From NCBI GenBank assembly GCA_002731875.1, contig PCCY01000004.1, positions 216,794-253,449 on the forward strand: a stretch of 36,656 bases of DNA, read 5' to 3'. Positions within the stretch are counted from its first letter, which is position 1; the number at the start of each line of letters is the position of its first letter. Below are positions 17,633 through 26,755 of the stretch, piece after piece. The stretch is from Roseobacter sp. (GTDB lineage Bacteria; Pseudomonadota; Alphaproteobacteria; Rhodobacterales; Rhodobacteraceae). The translations under genes were made by a program, and so were the position numbers. The notes under the pieces were generated by a model. It searched no databases and had not been told where the DNA came from. It saw nothing but the letters and a program-made list of their open reading frames with translations.

Positions 17633-18061
17633 TTAGAGCTTTGCCGATCCGGCATCGTTGAGACCATTGTTGTCTGTGGGTTGTAATTGCCGGATTTTAA
17701 CGCGCAGCATTTTGCCGTTGCTCAGGTCTTTTTCGTTGATCACCTTGAATTTTCCAAAGGGCAAAAGGTTCAGTTCGCGGTGATCTGCCAACGCTTCCCC
17801 CAATACACCGAGCAACGCGTCAATCACGGGTTTGGCGTCTTTCTTTTTGATGCCCGAACGTTCGACAACGGTGTCGATCAGTTCTTTTTTCCGCATAATT
17901 GGCCCGGCAATGACCGGCCGCGGCCCGTCGCCGCCGGCCTGCGCCACGTTTGTCTGCAGGGCGGCCACCGGTGCAGCTTCAGCCGAAGAGTCCGGGGCCG
18001 GTTTGGGCTTTGTGGACGTTGAAACCTGTGTCGATTTTCCTGTCTTGGCTGAATTGCTCAT
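17633..18061 (-). CDS. HU-family DNA-binding protein with N-terminal extension and atypical arm
   Basis: A 142-residue protein. The first 55 residues are a low-complexity Ala/Lys/Pro/Ser/Thr extension. The HU core begins at MRKKELIDTVVERSGIKKKD and includes the dimer helices and LNLLPFGKFKV. After that the usual DNA-contacting arm with the R-N-P-x-T-G tip is missing; in its place is EKDLSNGKMLRVKIRQLQPT. The chromosomal architectural role is therefore inferred from the core only. Start 18061 has AAGGAT before it; the frame extends 30 codons upstream into the lon terminator region without support. HU next to lon on the same strand is a conserved order in proteobacteria, here with a terminator in between. 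Confidence 0.8.
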   Translation of the reverse strand: MSNSAKTGKSTQVSTSTKPKPAPDSSAEAAPVAALQTNVAQAGGDGPRPVIAGPIMRKKELIDTVVERSGIKKKDAKPVIDALLGVLGEALADHRELNLLPFGKFKVINEKDLSNGKMLRVKIRQLQPTDNNGLNDAGSAKL

Positions 18062-18181
18062 GAGACCATCCTTAATATAGGTTCGTCCAAGCCTAGCTTT
18101 CCAATGGAACAATTGCCAGTGTTCCCTTTTTCCACGTCGACGCCGATCCAAAGATTGGGGTCGCCGACGTGCAAGAAATGC

Positions 18182-18213
18182 AAAGGGCCAACCTGTCTGC
18201 AGGTTGGCCCTTT
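18182..18213 (-). terminator. Rho-independent terminator of lon
   Basis: A perfect 14-bp stem, AAAGGGCCAACCTG (18182-18195) with CAGGTTGGCCCTTT (18200-18213), and a 4-nt loop. It lies 16 nt after the lon stop and separates lon from the HU gene; the minus-strand arm ends in TTT. Confidence 0.85.
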
Positions 18214-18228
18214 GTCTTGCGGCGACGT

Positions 18229-20640
18229 TCAGTGTGCCGTGGCGTTATCACCCGTCGCGGACTTGTGCGCCAGCGCTGCGGCCGCTGCGGCGTCTTCAGC
18301 CTCCTGATCCCATTCAATGGGCTCAGGTTGACGCACCAAGGCGTGTTTCAAGACCTCGGATACATGTTCAACCGGAATGATCTTCAACCCGTTTTTCACG
18401 TTGTCCGGAATATCCGGCAGATCCTTCAGGTTCTCGCTCGGGATCAGTACCGTCGTAATCCCGCCTCGCAACGCGGCAAGCAGCTTCTCTTTCAACCCGC
18501 CGATCGGCATTGCATTTCCGCGCAGGGAAACCTCGCCGGTCATGGCGATATCGCGCCGCACAGGTATCTGGGTCAGCACGGACACGATTGACGTCACCAT
18601 CGCCAAGCCTGCCGACGGACCATCTTTGGGCGTGGCACCGTCAGGTACGTGCACGTGAATATCCAGCGTGTCGAACTTGGGGGGTTTCACCCCAATTCTC
18701 GGGCTGATCGACCGCACATAGCTGCTGGCGGCGTCGATGGATTCCTTCATCACGTCGCCCAACTTGCCCGTGGTCTTCATCCGCCCCTTGCCGGGAAGCC
18801 GCAGCGCTTCGATCTGCAACAGCTCACCGCCGACAGAAGTGTATGCAAGCCCGGTGACGACGCCCACCTGATCTTCAAGCTCGGCCAACCCATAACGGTG
18901 CTTTTTAACGCCAAGAAATTCCTCGATGTTGTCTTCGTTCACCGTGATGCTGGTTGCATCCTTCTTGATGATCTTGGTCAGCGATTTCCGCGCAACCTTG
19001 GCGATCTCGCGCTCAAGGTTCCGCACGCCAGCCTCGCGGGTGTAGTAGCGGATCATGCTGGTCAAGGCACTGTCCTCTATGGCAAATTCCTTTGCCTTCA
19101 AACCGTGGTTCTTGATCTGCTTGGCCACAAGGTGCTGTTTCGCGATCTCGCGCTTCTCATCCTCGGTATAGCCAGACAGGGGGATAATCTCCATCCGGTC
19201 AAGCAAAGGCCCAGGCATGTTGTAGCTGTTCGATGTGGTCAGGAACATGACATTCGACAGGTCGTATTCCACCTCAAGGTAGTGGTCGACGAATGTGCTG
19301 TTCTGTTCCGGATCAAGCACCTCGAGCATGGCCGATGCAGGGTCACCACGGAAATCCTGACCCATCTTGTCGATCTCATCGAGCAGGATAAGCGGGTTCG
19401 TGGTTTTCGCCTTTTTCAGCGCCTGAATGATCTTGCCGGGCATGGAGCCGATGTAAGTCCGGCGGTGACCGCGGATCTCGGATTCGTCACGCACGCCCCC
19501 CAGCGAGATGCGAATGAATTCGCGCCCCGTCGCCTTGGCAACAGACTTCCCAAGCGATGTCTTACCCACACCAGGAGGGCCGACAAGGCACATGATTGGC
19601 CCTTTCAGCTTGGTGGAGCGTTGCTGCACCGCGAGATATTCGACAATCCGTTCATTAACCTTTTCAAGGCCGTAGTGATCATCGTCCAAGACTTTTTGCG
19701 CTTTGGCCAAGTCTTTCTTGGTGCGCGACTTCACGCCCCACGGAATCGACAGGATCCAGTCAAGGTAGTTGCGAACGACAGTGGCTTCGGCAGACATGGG
19801 CGACATGTTCTTGAGCTTCTTCAGCTCGGCATCGACTTTCTCCTTGGCCTCCTTGCTCAGCTTGGTTTCCGCAATGCGGGCCTCAAGCTCGGCAACTTCG
19901 TTCTTGCCCTCTTCGCCATCACCCAACTCGTTCTGAATGGCTTTCATTTGCTCGTTCAGATAGTATTCGCGTTGGGTCTTTTCCATCTGTGACTTGACGC
20001 GTGTCTTGATCTTTTTCTCGACCTGCAAAACAGACATCTCGCCCTGCATCAGGCCATAGACTTTCTCGAGGCGTTCGGACACGGACAGGGTTTCAAGCAG
20101 GTCCTGCTTTTGCTCCACCTCAATACCCAAGTGGCCCGCCACAAGGTCGGCAAGGCGCGCCGGCTCGGAAGCTTCGGTCACCGCCGACAGCGCTTCTTCG
20201 GGGACGTTCTTCTTGACCTTGGCATACCGTTCAAATTCTTCGCCAACCGACTTTAGCAGCGCCTGCGTGGTCAGGTCGTCGCCGGGAATTTCGGTCAGAT
20301 ATTCGGCCATTGCTTCAAAATATCTGTCGTTTTCCAGATATTCGGTGATGCGTACGCGTGCCTGACCTTCAACCAACACCTTAACGGGGCCGTCGGGCAG
20401 CTTAAGCAATTGCAGAACATTGGCCAAAACGCCGGTTTTAAAGATACCGGACGCATCGGGGTCATCGACGCCGGGGTCAATCTGGCTCGACAACAGAATC
20501 TGCTTATCGTCCGCCATGACTTCTTCGAGGGCGCGGACTGATTTTTCACGACCGACAAACAGCGGTACAATCATGTGCGGGAAGACCACGATATCGCGCA
20601 AGGGCAAAACCGGGTACGACGTGTTCAGAGGCTCTAACAT
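18229..20640 (-). CDS. lon: ATP-dependent protease Lon
   Basis: An 803-residue LonA protease. The N-terminal substrate-binding domain starts at YPVLPLRDIVVFPHM, a coiled-coil follows, then the AAA+ module with Walker A GPPGVGKTSLGK and Walker B LILLDEIDKM, and the C-terminal protease domain with the catalytic serine in PKDGPSAGLAM and lysine in GGLKEKLLAALR. It degrades misfolded and short-lived regulatory proteins in the cytoplasm. Start 20640 is chosen because AAGGAA lies just before it and the domain begins right after; the frame reaches 20700 without support. A heat-shock-like promoter is proposed about 80 bp upstream. Length is normal. Confidence 0.97.
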   Translation of the reverse strand: MLEPLNTSYPVLPLRDIVVFPHMIVPLFVGREKSVRALEEVMADDKQILLSSQIDPGVDDPDASGIFKTGVLANVLQLLKLPDGPVKVLVEGQARVRITEYLENDRYFEAMAEYLTEIPGDDLTTQALLKSVGEEFERYAKVKKNVPEEALSAVTEASEPARLADLVAGHLGIEVEQKQDLLETLSVSERLEKVYGLMQGEMSVLQVEKKIKTRVKSQMEKTQREYYLNEQMKAIQNELGDGEEGKNEVAELEARIAETKLSKEAKEKVDAELKKLKNMSPMSAEATVVRNYLDWILSIPWGVKSRTKKDLAKAQKVLDDDHYGLEKVNERIVEYLAVQQRSTKLKGPIMCLVGPPGVGKTSLGKSVAKATGREFIRISLGGVRDESEIRGHRRTYIGSMPGKIIQALKKAKTTNPLILLDEIDKMGQDFRGDPASAMLEVLDPEQNSTFVDHYLEVEYDLSNVMFLTTSNSYNMPGPLLDRMEIIPLSGYTEDEKREIAKQHLVAKQIKNHGLKAKEFAIEDSALTSMIRYYTREAGVRNLEREIAKVARKSLTKIIKKDATSITVNEDNIEEFLGVKKHRYGLAELEDQVGVVTGLAYTSVGGELLQIEALRLPGKGRMKTTGKLGDVMKESIDAASSYVRSISPRIGVKPPKFDTLDIHVHVPDGATPKDGPSAGLAMVTSIVSVLTQIPVRRDIAMTGEVSLRGNAMPIGGLKEKLLAALRGGITTVLIPSENLKDLPDIPDNVKNGLKIIPVEHVSEVLKHALVRQPEPIEWDQEAEDAAAAAALAHKSATGDNATAH

Positions 20641-20718
20641 GCTCTTTTCCTTATACTGCAAGACGGCACTGGCCCCTATCATAGGCGACCGCACGGCCAT
20701 CTCCTGTTCTGAGTAGGG

Positions 20719-20748
20719 TATTTGGGCACCCTACCCGCCTGATTCAAT
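20719..20748 (-). promoter_or_regulatory. Candidate sigma-32-like (heat-shock) promoter of lon
   Basis: On the minus strand TTGAAT (20747-20742), 15 bp and CCCAAATA (20726-20719) resemble the RpoH consensus CTTGAAA / CCCCATNT with a permitted spacing. It is about 80 bp before the lon ATG. Lon is a classical heat-shock gene, which makes the match sensible, but it rests on pattern alone. Confidence 0.4.
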
Positions 20749-20867
20749 CCCCGATCGTCGGGGGCCCCTTCTTTAAACGGGGTTTGTCGCAGAATGACCC
20801 GCCTCATAGAGACAAACAAGCGCGTTTCACTTAAATTTCGTCTTTTAACTCAATTAAGGCTCGGTTT

Positions 20868-20892
20868 CCGACCCCGTAGGCTCCGGGGCCGG
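20868..20892 (-). terminator. Possible terminator hairpin after the Old Yellow Enzyme gene
   Basis: CCGACCCCG (20868-20876) and CGGGGCCGG (20884-20892) form a 9-bp GC-rich stem with one G-T pair and a 7-nt loop, 22 nt after the stop. No T-run follows, so termination is uncertain. Confidence 0.35.
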
Positions 20893-20914
20893 ATAAGAGC
20901 GATCTGCTGGACTA

Positions 20915-22012
20915 TCAGCCTACGGATGCATCCTCGAGGGACGGATAATCAGTATAGCCCTTGGCATCGCCACCATAATAGGTATCGGTGTTGCCTTCGT
21001 TCAGCGGGGCGTCGCGCTCCAAACGTTCGGCCAGGTCCGGGTTGGCGATATAGGGGCGGCCAAACGCGACCAAATCAGCCTTGCCGCTTTTCACGGTCTC
21101 GATCGCAAGCGCCCGGTCATAGCCGTTGTTGGCCATATACACGCCCTCAAACAGGTCACGCAGCTTGGCCAGGTTTTCCCCTTCAGCCAGTTCACGCGAT
21201 CCGCCGGTCGCACCCTCTACCATATGCAGATAGGCCAGATTGAATTGGTTCAGCTGCTTGATTACGTATTCAAACGTTTCTTGCGCGTCGTCATCGGCAA
21301 TATCGTTGGCGGGCGAAAACGGTGACAGGCGCAGGCCGACATGGGCCCCATCCCATTCCTGGGTCACGGCCTCAAGAACCTCCAACAGCAGACGCGCGCG
21401 GTTCTCGACCGATCCGCCGTATTGATCGTCGCGCTTGTTGGTTTTCGTTTTCAGAAACTGGTCAATCAGATAGCCGTTGGCACCGTGCACCTCGACCCCA
21501 TCGAAACCCGCCTTCTTGGCCATCTTGGTGGCGTGCACATAATCCTGAACGACCCTGGAGATTTCTTCGGTATTCAGCGCGCGGGGGTCAGATGTCTGTT
21601 CAAATCCCTTTGCGGTAAATGTCTTCATGTTCGCGGTGATTGCAGAAGGTGCCACCGGAGCCTGACCATCGGGTTGCAGCGATGTGTGGCTGATCCGTCC
21701 GACGTGCCATAGCTGGACGACGATCTTGCCACCCGCCTTGTGCACTGCATCGGTAACCTTTTTCCATGCAGCCGCTTGCCCATCGGTATAGATACCCGGC
21801 GTCGCAAGATAACCTTTGCCTTCGGGGCTGATCTGCGTCGCCTCGGTGATGATGATACCGGCCCCGGCACGCTGGGTGTAATAGTCGACATGCAGTTCCC
21901 CGACTTCATCGGAGTCGTTGTCCGCGCGGTTACGGGTCAAGGGGGCCATCACAACGCGGTTCCTGGCCTCGATCGCGCCCACCGTCAGGGGGGTAAAAAG
22001 TGCTTCTGTCAC
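20915..22012 (-). CDS. Old Yellow Enzyme family alkene reductase (NemA-like)
   Basis: A 365-residue FMN-dependent TIM barrel. Motifs: LFTPLTVGAIEARNRVVMAPLTR at the start of the barrel (FMN-binding strand), VQLWHVGR, the active-site pair in EVHGANGYLIDQFL, NKRDDQYGG, and AFGRPYIANPDLAERL. Such enzymes reduce activated C=C bonds and nitro compounds with NAD(P)H; the natural substrate is usually unknown. The start is GTG, with AAAGGA 9 nt before it. It follows tgt on the same strand after 107 bp and may be transcribed separately. Confidence 0.9.
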   Translation of the reverse strand: MTEALFTPLTVGAIEARNRVVMAPLTRNRADNDSDEVGELHVDYYTQRAGAGIIITEATQISPEGKGYLATPGIYTDGQAAAWKKVTDAVHKAGGKIVVQLWHVGRISHTSLQPDGQAPVAPSAITANMKTFTAKGFEQTSDPRALNTEEISRVVQDYVHATKMAKKAGFDGVEVHGANGYLIDQFLKTKTNKRDDQYGGSVENRARLLLEVLEAVTQEWDGAHVGLRLSPFSPANDIADDDAQETFEYVIKQLNQFNLAYLHMVEGATGGSRELAEGENLAKLRDLFEGVYMANNGYDRALAIETVKSGKADLVAFGRPYIANPDLAERLERDAPLNEGNTDTYYGGDAKGYTDYPSLEDASVG

Positions 22013-22119
22013 TGGTGCATCCTTTCGATGTTATGTCTTGTCCATCAGCAATTAAGCCTAAGACGCGCCATCACAAGGATTTGTGCACCGATTTATTTTT
22101 TGACCAGGCGGTTGAACTG

Positions 22120-23247
22120 TTAAAGCGGCTCTATATCGCCCTGTGCCCGGGTGCTGTGAAAACCCGCTTGCCAAGCCTCAAATGTGCCTGCCGCAATCGC
22201 ACCCCGCATACCTGCCATAATGTCCTGGAAATACCGCAGGTTATGCCAGGTCAACAACATCCCCGAGATCATTTCCTGGCTCCGGAATACGTGGTGCAGA
22301 TAGGCGCGGCTATAGTTGGAACAAGCAGGGCAAGAGCAGGCCTCGTCAAGCGGGCGCGGGTCGTCAGCATGCCGGGCGTTTTTGATGTTCACGACGCCAT
22401 GGCGGGTAAATGCCTGCCCGGTGCGGCCTGACCGCGACGGCAACACGCAATCCATCATGTCAATTCCGCGCGCCACCGCCCCGACGATGTCGTCAGGCTT
22501 GCCGACCCCCATAAGGTATCGCGGACGGTCAACCGGCAACATATCGGTGGCAAAGTCGAGACAGCCGAACATCGCCTCTTGCCCCTCGCCCACGGCCAGG
22601 CCGCCGACCGCGTAGCCGTCAAAGCCCACGTCTATCAGTGCTTTGGCGCTTTCCTCGCGAAAATCGCGTTCCAGCCCGCCTTGCTGGATCCCGAACAGCG
22701 CATGGCCGGGGCGGTCGCCGAACGCGTCACGACTGCGCGCGGCCCACCGCATCGACAGGCGCATCGAGTCCGCGATCCGGTCGCGGTCAGCGGGCAACGC
22801 AGGACATTCGTCAAAGCACATGACGATATCAGACCCAAGCAGTTTCTGAATCTCCATCGACCGTTCCGGCGTCAGCTCGTGCTTGGATCCGTCGATGTGG
22901 CTTTTGAAGGTTACACCCTTTTCGGTAAGCTTGCGCAGATCGGAAAGGCTCATCACCTGAAACCCGCCCGAGTCGGTGAGGATGGGTTTGTGCCAATTCA
23001 TGAACTTGTGCAGCCCGCCCAGGCGGTCGATGCGTTCAGCGGTAGGGCGCAACATCAGGTGATAGGTATTGCCCAACAAGATATCGGCACCAGTGGCCGC
23101 CACGCTTTCGGGCAACATGGCCTTGACTGTCGCAGCGGTGCCCACCGGCATGAACGCAGGCGTGCGAATATCGCCTCTAGGGGTCGAAATCACGCCAGTA
23201 CGCGCCGCACCATCGCGGGCCTGAAGGTCGAATGAGAATTTATTCAT
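22120..23247 (-). CDS. tgt: tRNA-guanine transglycosylase (queuine/preQ1 insertion)
   Basis: A 375-residue enzyme that exchanges G34 for preQ1 in GUN-anticodon tRNAs; tRNA-Asn(GTT) in this window is a predicted substrate. The general acid/base aspartate is D92 in [10 protein letters not shown], the nucleophile D266 in [11 protein letters not shown], and zinc is bound by C304, C306, C309 and H335 (CSCPAC and WHNLRYF). Length is normal. Start 23247 (MNKFSFDL) is preferred over an in-frame ATG at 23283; the ribosome-binding site is weak. It is divergent from the SPFH gene. Confidence 0.96.
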   Translation of the reverse strand: MNKFSFDLQARDGAARTGVISTPRGDIRTPAFMPVGTAATVKAMLPESVAATGADILLGNTYHLMLRPTAERIDRLGGLHKFMNWHKPILTDSGGFQVMSLSDLRKLTEKGVTFKSHIDGSKHELTPERSMEIQKLLGSDIVMCFDECPALPADRDRIADSMRLSMRWAARSRDAFGDRPGHALFGIQQGGLERDFREESAKALIDVGFDGYAVGGLAVGEGQEAMFGCLDFATDMLPVDRPRYLMGVGKPDDIVGAVARGIDMMDCVLPSRSGRTGQAFTRHGVVNIKNARHADDPRPLDEACSCPACSNYSRAYLHHVFRSQEMISGMLLTWHNLRYFQDIMAGMRGAIAAGTFEAWQAGFHSTRAQGDIEPL

Positions 23248-23371
23248 GACAGCGCCTATAGAATGAAGCCCGTGCCTGTGCAATCGTGATGACAGCTTGC
23301 CTTTACGCCGGGGTCGCGGAAACCGACGCTGCGCAGCCGTGGTGAACGCGCTTTTTCAAAAGGAGTCGCCC

Positions 23372-24265
23372 GTGCCTATCGAAGATATAATCCTGGAAGT
23401 ATTCCAGACCAACCTGGCCCTTGTCCTGCTGGCGTTGCTGCTGGTGGTTCTGATTATCAAAGGGGTCAAGATCGTGCCGCAGTCAGAGCAGCATGTGGTT
23501 GAACGCTTTGGCAGGCTAAGATCGGTTATGGGGCCAGGGATCAACATGATCGTCCCGTTCATCGACAATGTCGCCCACAAGATATCGATTCTCGAACGGC
23601 AGTTGCCCACGGCGAGCCAGGACGCCATCACCCGTGACAACGTTCTGGTTCAAGTAGATACGTCGGTGTTCTACCGGATCATCGAACCGGAAAAAACCGT
23701 TTACCGTATTCGCGATATCGACAGTGCAATCGCCACCACCGTCGCCGGTATCGTGCGCGCGGAAATCGGCAAGATGGATCTTGATGAGGTTCAATCCAAC
23801 CGGACAGCGTTGATCACAACAATAAAGTTGCTGGTAGAGGACGCTGTCGACAACTGGGGGATAGAAGTGACGCGGGCGGAGATCCTTGATGTCAACCTCG
23901 ATGCCGCCACCCGGGCGGCAATGATGCAGCAACTGAACGCCGAGCGGGCACGCCGAGCCCAGGTCACGGAAGCCGAAGGCAAGAAGCGCGCCGTCGAACT
24001 GGCGGCGGACGCGGAGCTATACGCCTCGGAACAGACAGCGAAAGCACGGCGCGTTCTTGCCGATGCCGAGGCGTATGCCACCCAAGTGGTTGCCACGGCG
24101 ATAGGTGAAAACGGATTGGAAGCCGCGCAGTATCAGATCGCTCTGAAGCAAGTCGAAGCCTTGAACGCTTTGGGCGCGGGCACCGGCAAGCAAACCATCA
24201 TCGTGCCTGTTCAGGCGTTGGAAGCCTTTGGGGACGCATTCAAATTGTTGAAGGGACGGGAATAG
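23372..24265 (+). CDS. SPFH/stomatin-family membrane protein (QmcA-like)
   Basis: A 297-residue protein. One transmembrane helix (about residues 12-35, rich in Leu and Val) is followed by the SPFH domain (VPQSEQHVVERFGRL, QVDTSVFYRI, RAEIGKMDLDEV) and a long Ala/Glu-rich helix with AERARRAQVTEAEGKKRA. Such proteins form ring-like cages on the inner membrane and affect membrane protein turnover. GTG 23372 is chosen because AAGGAG lies 7 nt before it; the frame is open to 23297 without support. Its stop overlaps the start of the NfeD-like gene, the usual pairing. Confidence 0.9.
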   Translation: MPIEDIILEVFQTNLALVLLALLLVVLIIKGVKIVPQSEQHVVERFGRLRSVMGPGINMIVPFIDNVAHKISILERQLPTASQDAITRDNVLVQVDTSVFYRIIEPEKTVYRIRDIDSAIATTVAGIVRAEIGKMDLDEVQSNRTALITTIKLLVEDAVDNWGIEVTRAEILDVNLDAATRAAMMQQLNAERARRAQVTEAEGKKRAVELAADAELYASEQTAKARRVLADAEAYATQVVATAIGENGLEAAQYQIALKQVEALNALGAGTGKQTIIVPVQALEAFGDAFKLLKGRE

Positions 24266-24540
24266 TGGCGGCGATACTGTCGGAGTGGTGGGTGTGGGTT
24301 TCGGCGGCGTTGGTGTTGGGGCTGATCGAGGTTCTGGTGCCGGGCAGTATCTTCTTGGGCTTTGCACTGGGGGCGCTTGCCATGGTGCCGTTGGTGTTGA
24401 TCATACCTGTTATCAACGGTCCGCTGGCGCTGGCCGTGTTCGCGGGCCTGTCATTGGCGGCCTGGATCATTCTGCGGGTTTTCTTTCGGCGGCAATCCAG
24501 CGGGGCACGTATTGTGTCACGCGATATCAACGAGGATTAG
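24265..24540 (+). CDS. NfeD-family short membrane protein, partner of the SPFH protein
   Basis: A 91-residue protein with three hydrophobic segments (about 8-25, 27-47 and 52-73) including the LIEVLVPGSIFLGFALGA segment of NfeD proteins. The C-terminal soluble OB-fold domain found in the longer NfeD proteins is absent; the protein ends shortly after the last helix with DINED. The GTG start overlaps the SPFH stop (TAGTG), so translation is coupled. NfeD proteins assemble with SPFH proteins, which is the likely role here. Confidence 0.82.
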   Translation: MAAILSEWWVWVSAALVLGLIEVLVPGSIFLGFALGALAMVPLVLIIPVINGPLALAVFAGLSLAAWIILRVFFRRQSSGARIVSRDINED

Positions 24541-24557
24541 CATTTTGCATTGTACCG

Positions 24558-24590
24558 CCGGGGCTCTGCCCCGGACCCCGGGATTTTAGT
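24558..24590. repeat. GC-rich intergenic palindrome of Rhodobacterales type
   Basis: CCGGGGC-TCT-GCCCCGG (24558-24574) is a perfect 7-bp stem with a 3-nt loop, followed by ACCCCGGGATTTT. I recognise this from memory as similar to a palindrome found in many copies between genes in Rhodobacterales; no copy number could be checked. It sits 17 nt after the NfeD-like gene and could also end its transcript. Confidence 0.5.
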
Positions 24591-24676
24591 CCATTTGGAA
24601 TATGGCGTCGTGACTTGAGAAGCCTGGGGCGACCTGCTAGGCGGCGGACACATTCAGCTGTGCCGGAGTAAGTGCC

Positions 24677-26059
24677 ATGCAAGAACTGACCTTTGGGTGG
24701 GAAGAGTGGATTGCTCTTCCGGATTTGGGTTTGCCCGCCATCAAGGCCAAGATTGATACGGGTGCCCGGACATCGGCGCTGCACGCCCACGACATCGAGG
24801 TCTTTGGTTCAGCGGCCAAGCCAAAGGTGCGCTTCAACGTATATCCTGTTGCCGGAAATGAGCTGTTCACCATCACCTGCTCTGCACCGATCATTGACCG
24901 GCGCGAAGTGACATCCTCGAATGGGGAGTCGGAGCTGCGCTATGTGATATCCACCAGTCTTGAGGTGGGCGGGCAAAGCTGGCCGATCGATGTAACCCTG
25001 ACCAACCGGGCGGGCATGGCGAGCCGGATGCTGCTGGGGCGTCAGGCATTGACCGATCATATTACGATTTCGCCGACGGAAAAGCGATTGCAGCCGGATT
25101 TGAGCTATGATGTCTATCATACTGCCGCGGTGCGTCATAAGGCACCGCAAAGGGCGCTGCGTGTGGCCGTGTTGAGCCGGGAAGCGACGAATTATTCGAC
25201 CTCGCGGTTGGTCGAGGTTGGTGAGGCGCGAGGGCACACGGTCGAAGTTATTGATACGACGCGCTGCTACATGGCGATCAACACGATGGCCCCGGAAGTG
25301 CATTACGACGGCAAGCGTCTGCCGCGCTACGACGTGGTGATTCCACGTATCGGTGCGTCGGTCACGCCCTATGGCTGTGCGGTAATCCGTCAGTTTGAAA
25401 CGATTGGGACCTACTGTGTGAACGGGTCTGCGGGCATACTGGCCAGCCGCGACAAGCTGCACGCGCATCAGGTATTGGCCTCCAAGAAGATCGGCATGCC
25501 GACGACGGCCTTTGCCGCATCGCCCAAGGACACGTCGAACCTGATGGCGCTTGTCGGCACGGCACCGTTGATCGTGAAGTTGCTGGAATCGACCCAGGGA
25601 AAAGGCGTCGTGCTTGCCGAGACCAAGAAGGCCGCGGAATCTGTCATCGACGCGTTTCGGGGGCTCAAGGCAAATTTTCTGGTTCAAGATTTCGTCAAGG
25701 AAGCCGCCGGCGAGGATATTCGCTGTCTTGTAGTGGACGGAAAGGTTGTCGCGTCGATGAAACGCACCGGTGCGGAGGGCGATTTCCGGTCGAACCTCCA
25801 CCGGGGAGGATCCGCCCGTGTCGTGCGAATTACCAAGCTGGAACGCGATACCGCGACACGTGCGGCGCGTGCCTTTGGGCTGGGTAAAGCGGGCGTCGAT
25901 TTATTGAGATCCGAAAGCGGGCCCAAGGTGTTGGAGGTCAACTCTTCACCCGGTTTCGAAGGGATCGAAAAGGCGACCGGCAGGGATATTGTCGGTATGC
26001 TCTATGACATGATCGAGGCCAGGGTGAAACCCCAGCCGGTTCGCAGGCGCAAAGGCTGA
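24677..26059 (+). CDS. rimK: Fused RimB-like retropepsin domain and RimK ATP-grasp ligase
   Basis: A 460-residue two-domain protein. Residues 1-150 are the RimB/ATP-dependent zinc protease-like domain with the aspartic-protease motif D27-T28-G29-A30 ([13 protein letters not shown]) and LLGRQAL. Residues about 160-455 are a RimK-type ATP-grasp ligase: [62 protein letters not shown], and the metal site [21 protein letters not shown]. RimK adds glutamates to the C-terminus of ribosomal protein S6, and RimB trims or modulates this in pseudomonads as a separate protein. Here both are in one chain. GGAG stands 9 nt before the ATG. SufT and the A-type carrier follow on the same strand. Confidence 0.9.
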   Translation: MQELTFGWEEWIALPDLGLPAIKAKIDTGARTSALHAHDIEVFGSAAKPKVRFNVYPVAGNELFTITCSAPIIDRREVTSSNGESELRYVISTSLEVGGQSWPIDVTLTNRAGMASRMLLGRQALTDHITISPTEKRLQPDLSYDVYHTAAVRHKAPQRALRVAVLSREATNYSTSRLVEVGEARGHTVEVIDTTRCYMAINTMAPEVHYDGKRLPRYDVVIPRIGASVTPYGCAVIRQFETIGTYCVNGSAGILASRDKLHAHQVLASKKIGMPTTAFAASPKDTSNLMALVGTAPLIVKLLESTQGKGVVLAETKKAAESVIDAFRGLKANFLVQDFVKEAAGEDIRCLVVDGKVVASMKRTGAEGDFRSNLHRGGSARVVRITKLERDTATRAARAFGLGKAGVDLLRSESGPKVLEVNSSPGFEGIEKATGRDIVGMLYDMIEARVKPQPVRRRKG

Positions 26060-26126
26060 GCACCCCTCTGGACGCTGCGGCGCGCAATCCCTATATAAAC
26101 GATCAGGAAACACAGTGAGGCCAATG

Positions 26127-26489
26127 ATGACCGACAGCACACAACCCCTTGAAGGTACCCCTTTGATTGCGCCCTCAACGACCAATCATCCGCTGTACGA
26201 GCAGGTTGTAGAAGCATGCCGCACAGTGTACGACCCTGAGATTCCCGTAAATATTTACGAGCTCGGCCTGATCTATACCATTGATATCAGTACAGAAAAC
26301 GAAGTGAGCATCAAAATGTCGCTCACCGCGCCCGGTTGCCCCGTTGCAGGTGAGATGCCAGGCTGGGTCGCGGACGCGGTCGAGCCTTTGCCCGGTGTCA
26401 AAACCGTTGATGTAGACCTTGTCTGGGAGCCACCCTGGGGAATGGACATGATGTCGGACGAGGCGCGCCTGGAACTTGGCTTTATGTAG
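26127..26489 (+). CDS. sufT: SufT/MIP18-family (DUF59) Fe-S assembly factor
   Basis: A 120-residue protein with the family core YDPEIPVNIYELGLIY, the conserved cysteine loop LTAPGCPVAGEMP, and the C-terminal VWEPPWGMDMMSDEAR. SufT-type proteins help maturation of Fe-S proteins, often as part of the SUF system; no other suf gene is in view except the A-type carrier downstream. GTG 26115, ATG 26124 and ATG 26127 are all possible starts; ATG 26127 is preferred because GAGG (26117-26120) lies 6 nt before it. Confidence 0.87.
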   Translation: MTDSTQPLEGTPLIAPSTTNHPLYEQVVEACRTVYDPEIPVNIYELGLIYTIDISTENEVSIKMSLTAPGCPVAGEMPGWVADAVEPLPGVKTVDVDLVWEPPWGMDMMSDEARLELGFM

Positions 26490-26704
26490 GATTGTACCGC
26501 GCTGAATTGCTCATGAGGCAGTCGGCGATCACGATCTCGTAAATTCGGGTCTTCTCGGCATGATGTCGCGATGGCCTGGTGATCACGACGCGACTTGGCG
26601 TTGAGGCCATGCGGGTACGCAAAGCTGCTATCGTCCAAAGCGGCTGTGATCAGGCCCACTCCGGGGGGTCACCGCACGGCGTTCACAAATCAACACGCCA
26701 CGGC

Positions 26705-26733
26705 TTGAGAATACCCGGCAAAGCGCCTATCTT
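26705..26733 (+). promoter_or_regulatory. Sigma-70-type promoter of the A-type Fe-S carrier gene
   Basis: TTGAGA (26705-26710), exactly 17 bp, and TATCTT (26728-26733), 22 bp before the ATG at 26756. This is a good match and explains why the gene lies 266 bp after sufT. The rest of that gap (26490-26704) shows no gene. Confidence 0.55.
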
Positions 26734-26755
26734 TGCCTTAACAGGAGTATCCAGA

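Noticed and set aside
18649..19992. Long 447-codon plus-strand frame inside lon
   Set aside because: It is antisense to the protease gene and reads as His/Arg/Leu-rich shadow of GC-rich codons.
24265..24540. NfeD-like gene as a frameshifted longer NfeD
   Set aside because: The following sequence is a GC-rich palindrome and shows no OB-fold coding in any frame; the short form looks natural.
26490..26704. In-frame upstream extension of the A-type carrier gene
   Set aside because: A good promoter and SD lie between it and ATG 26756, and the extension has no similarity to the family.
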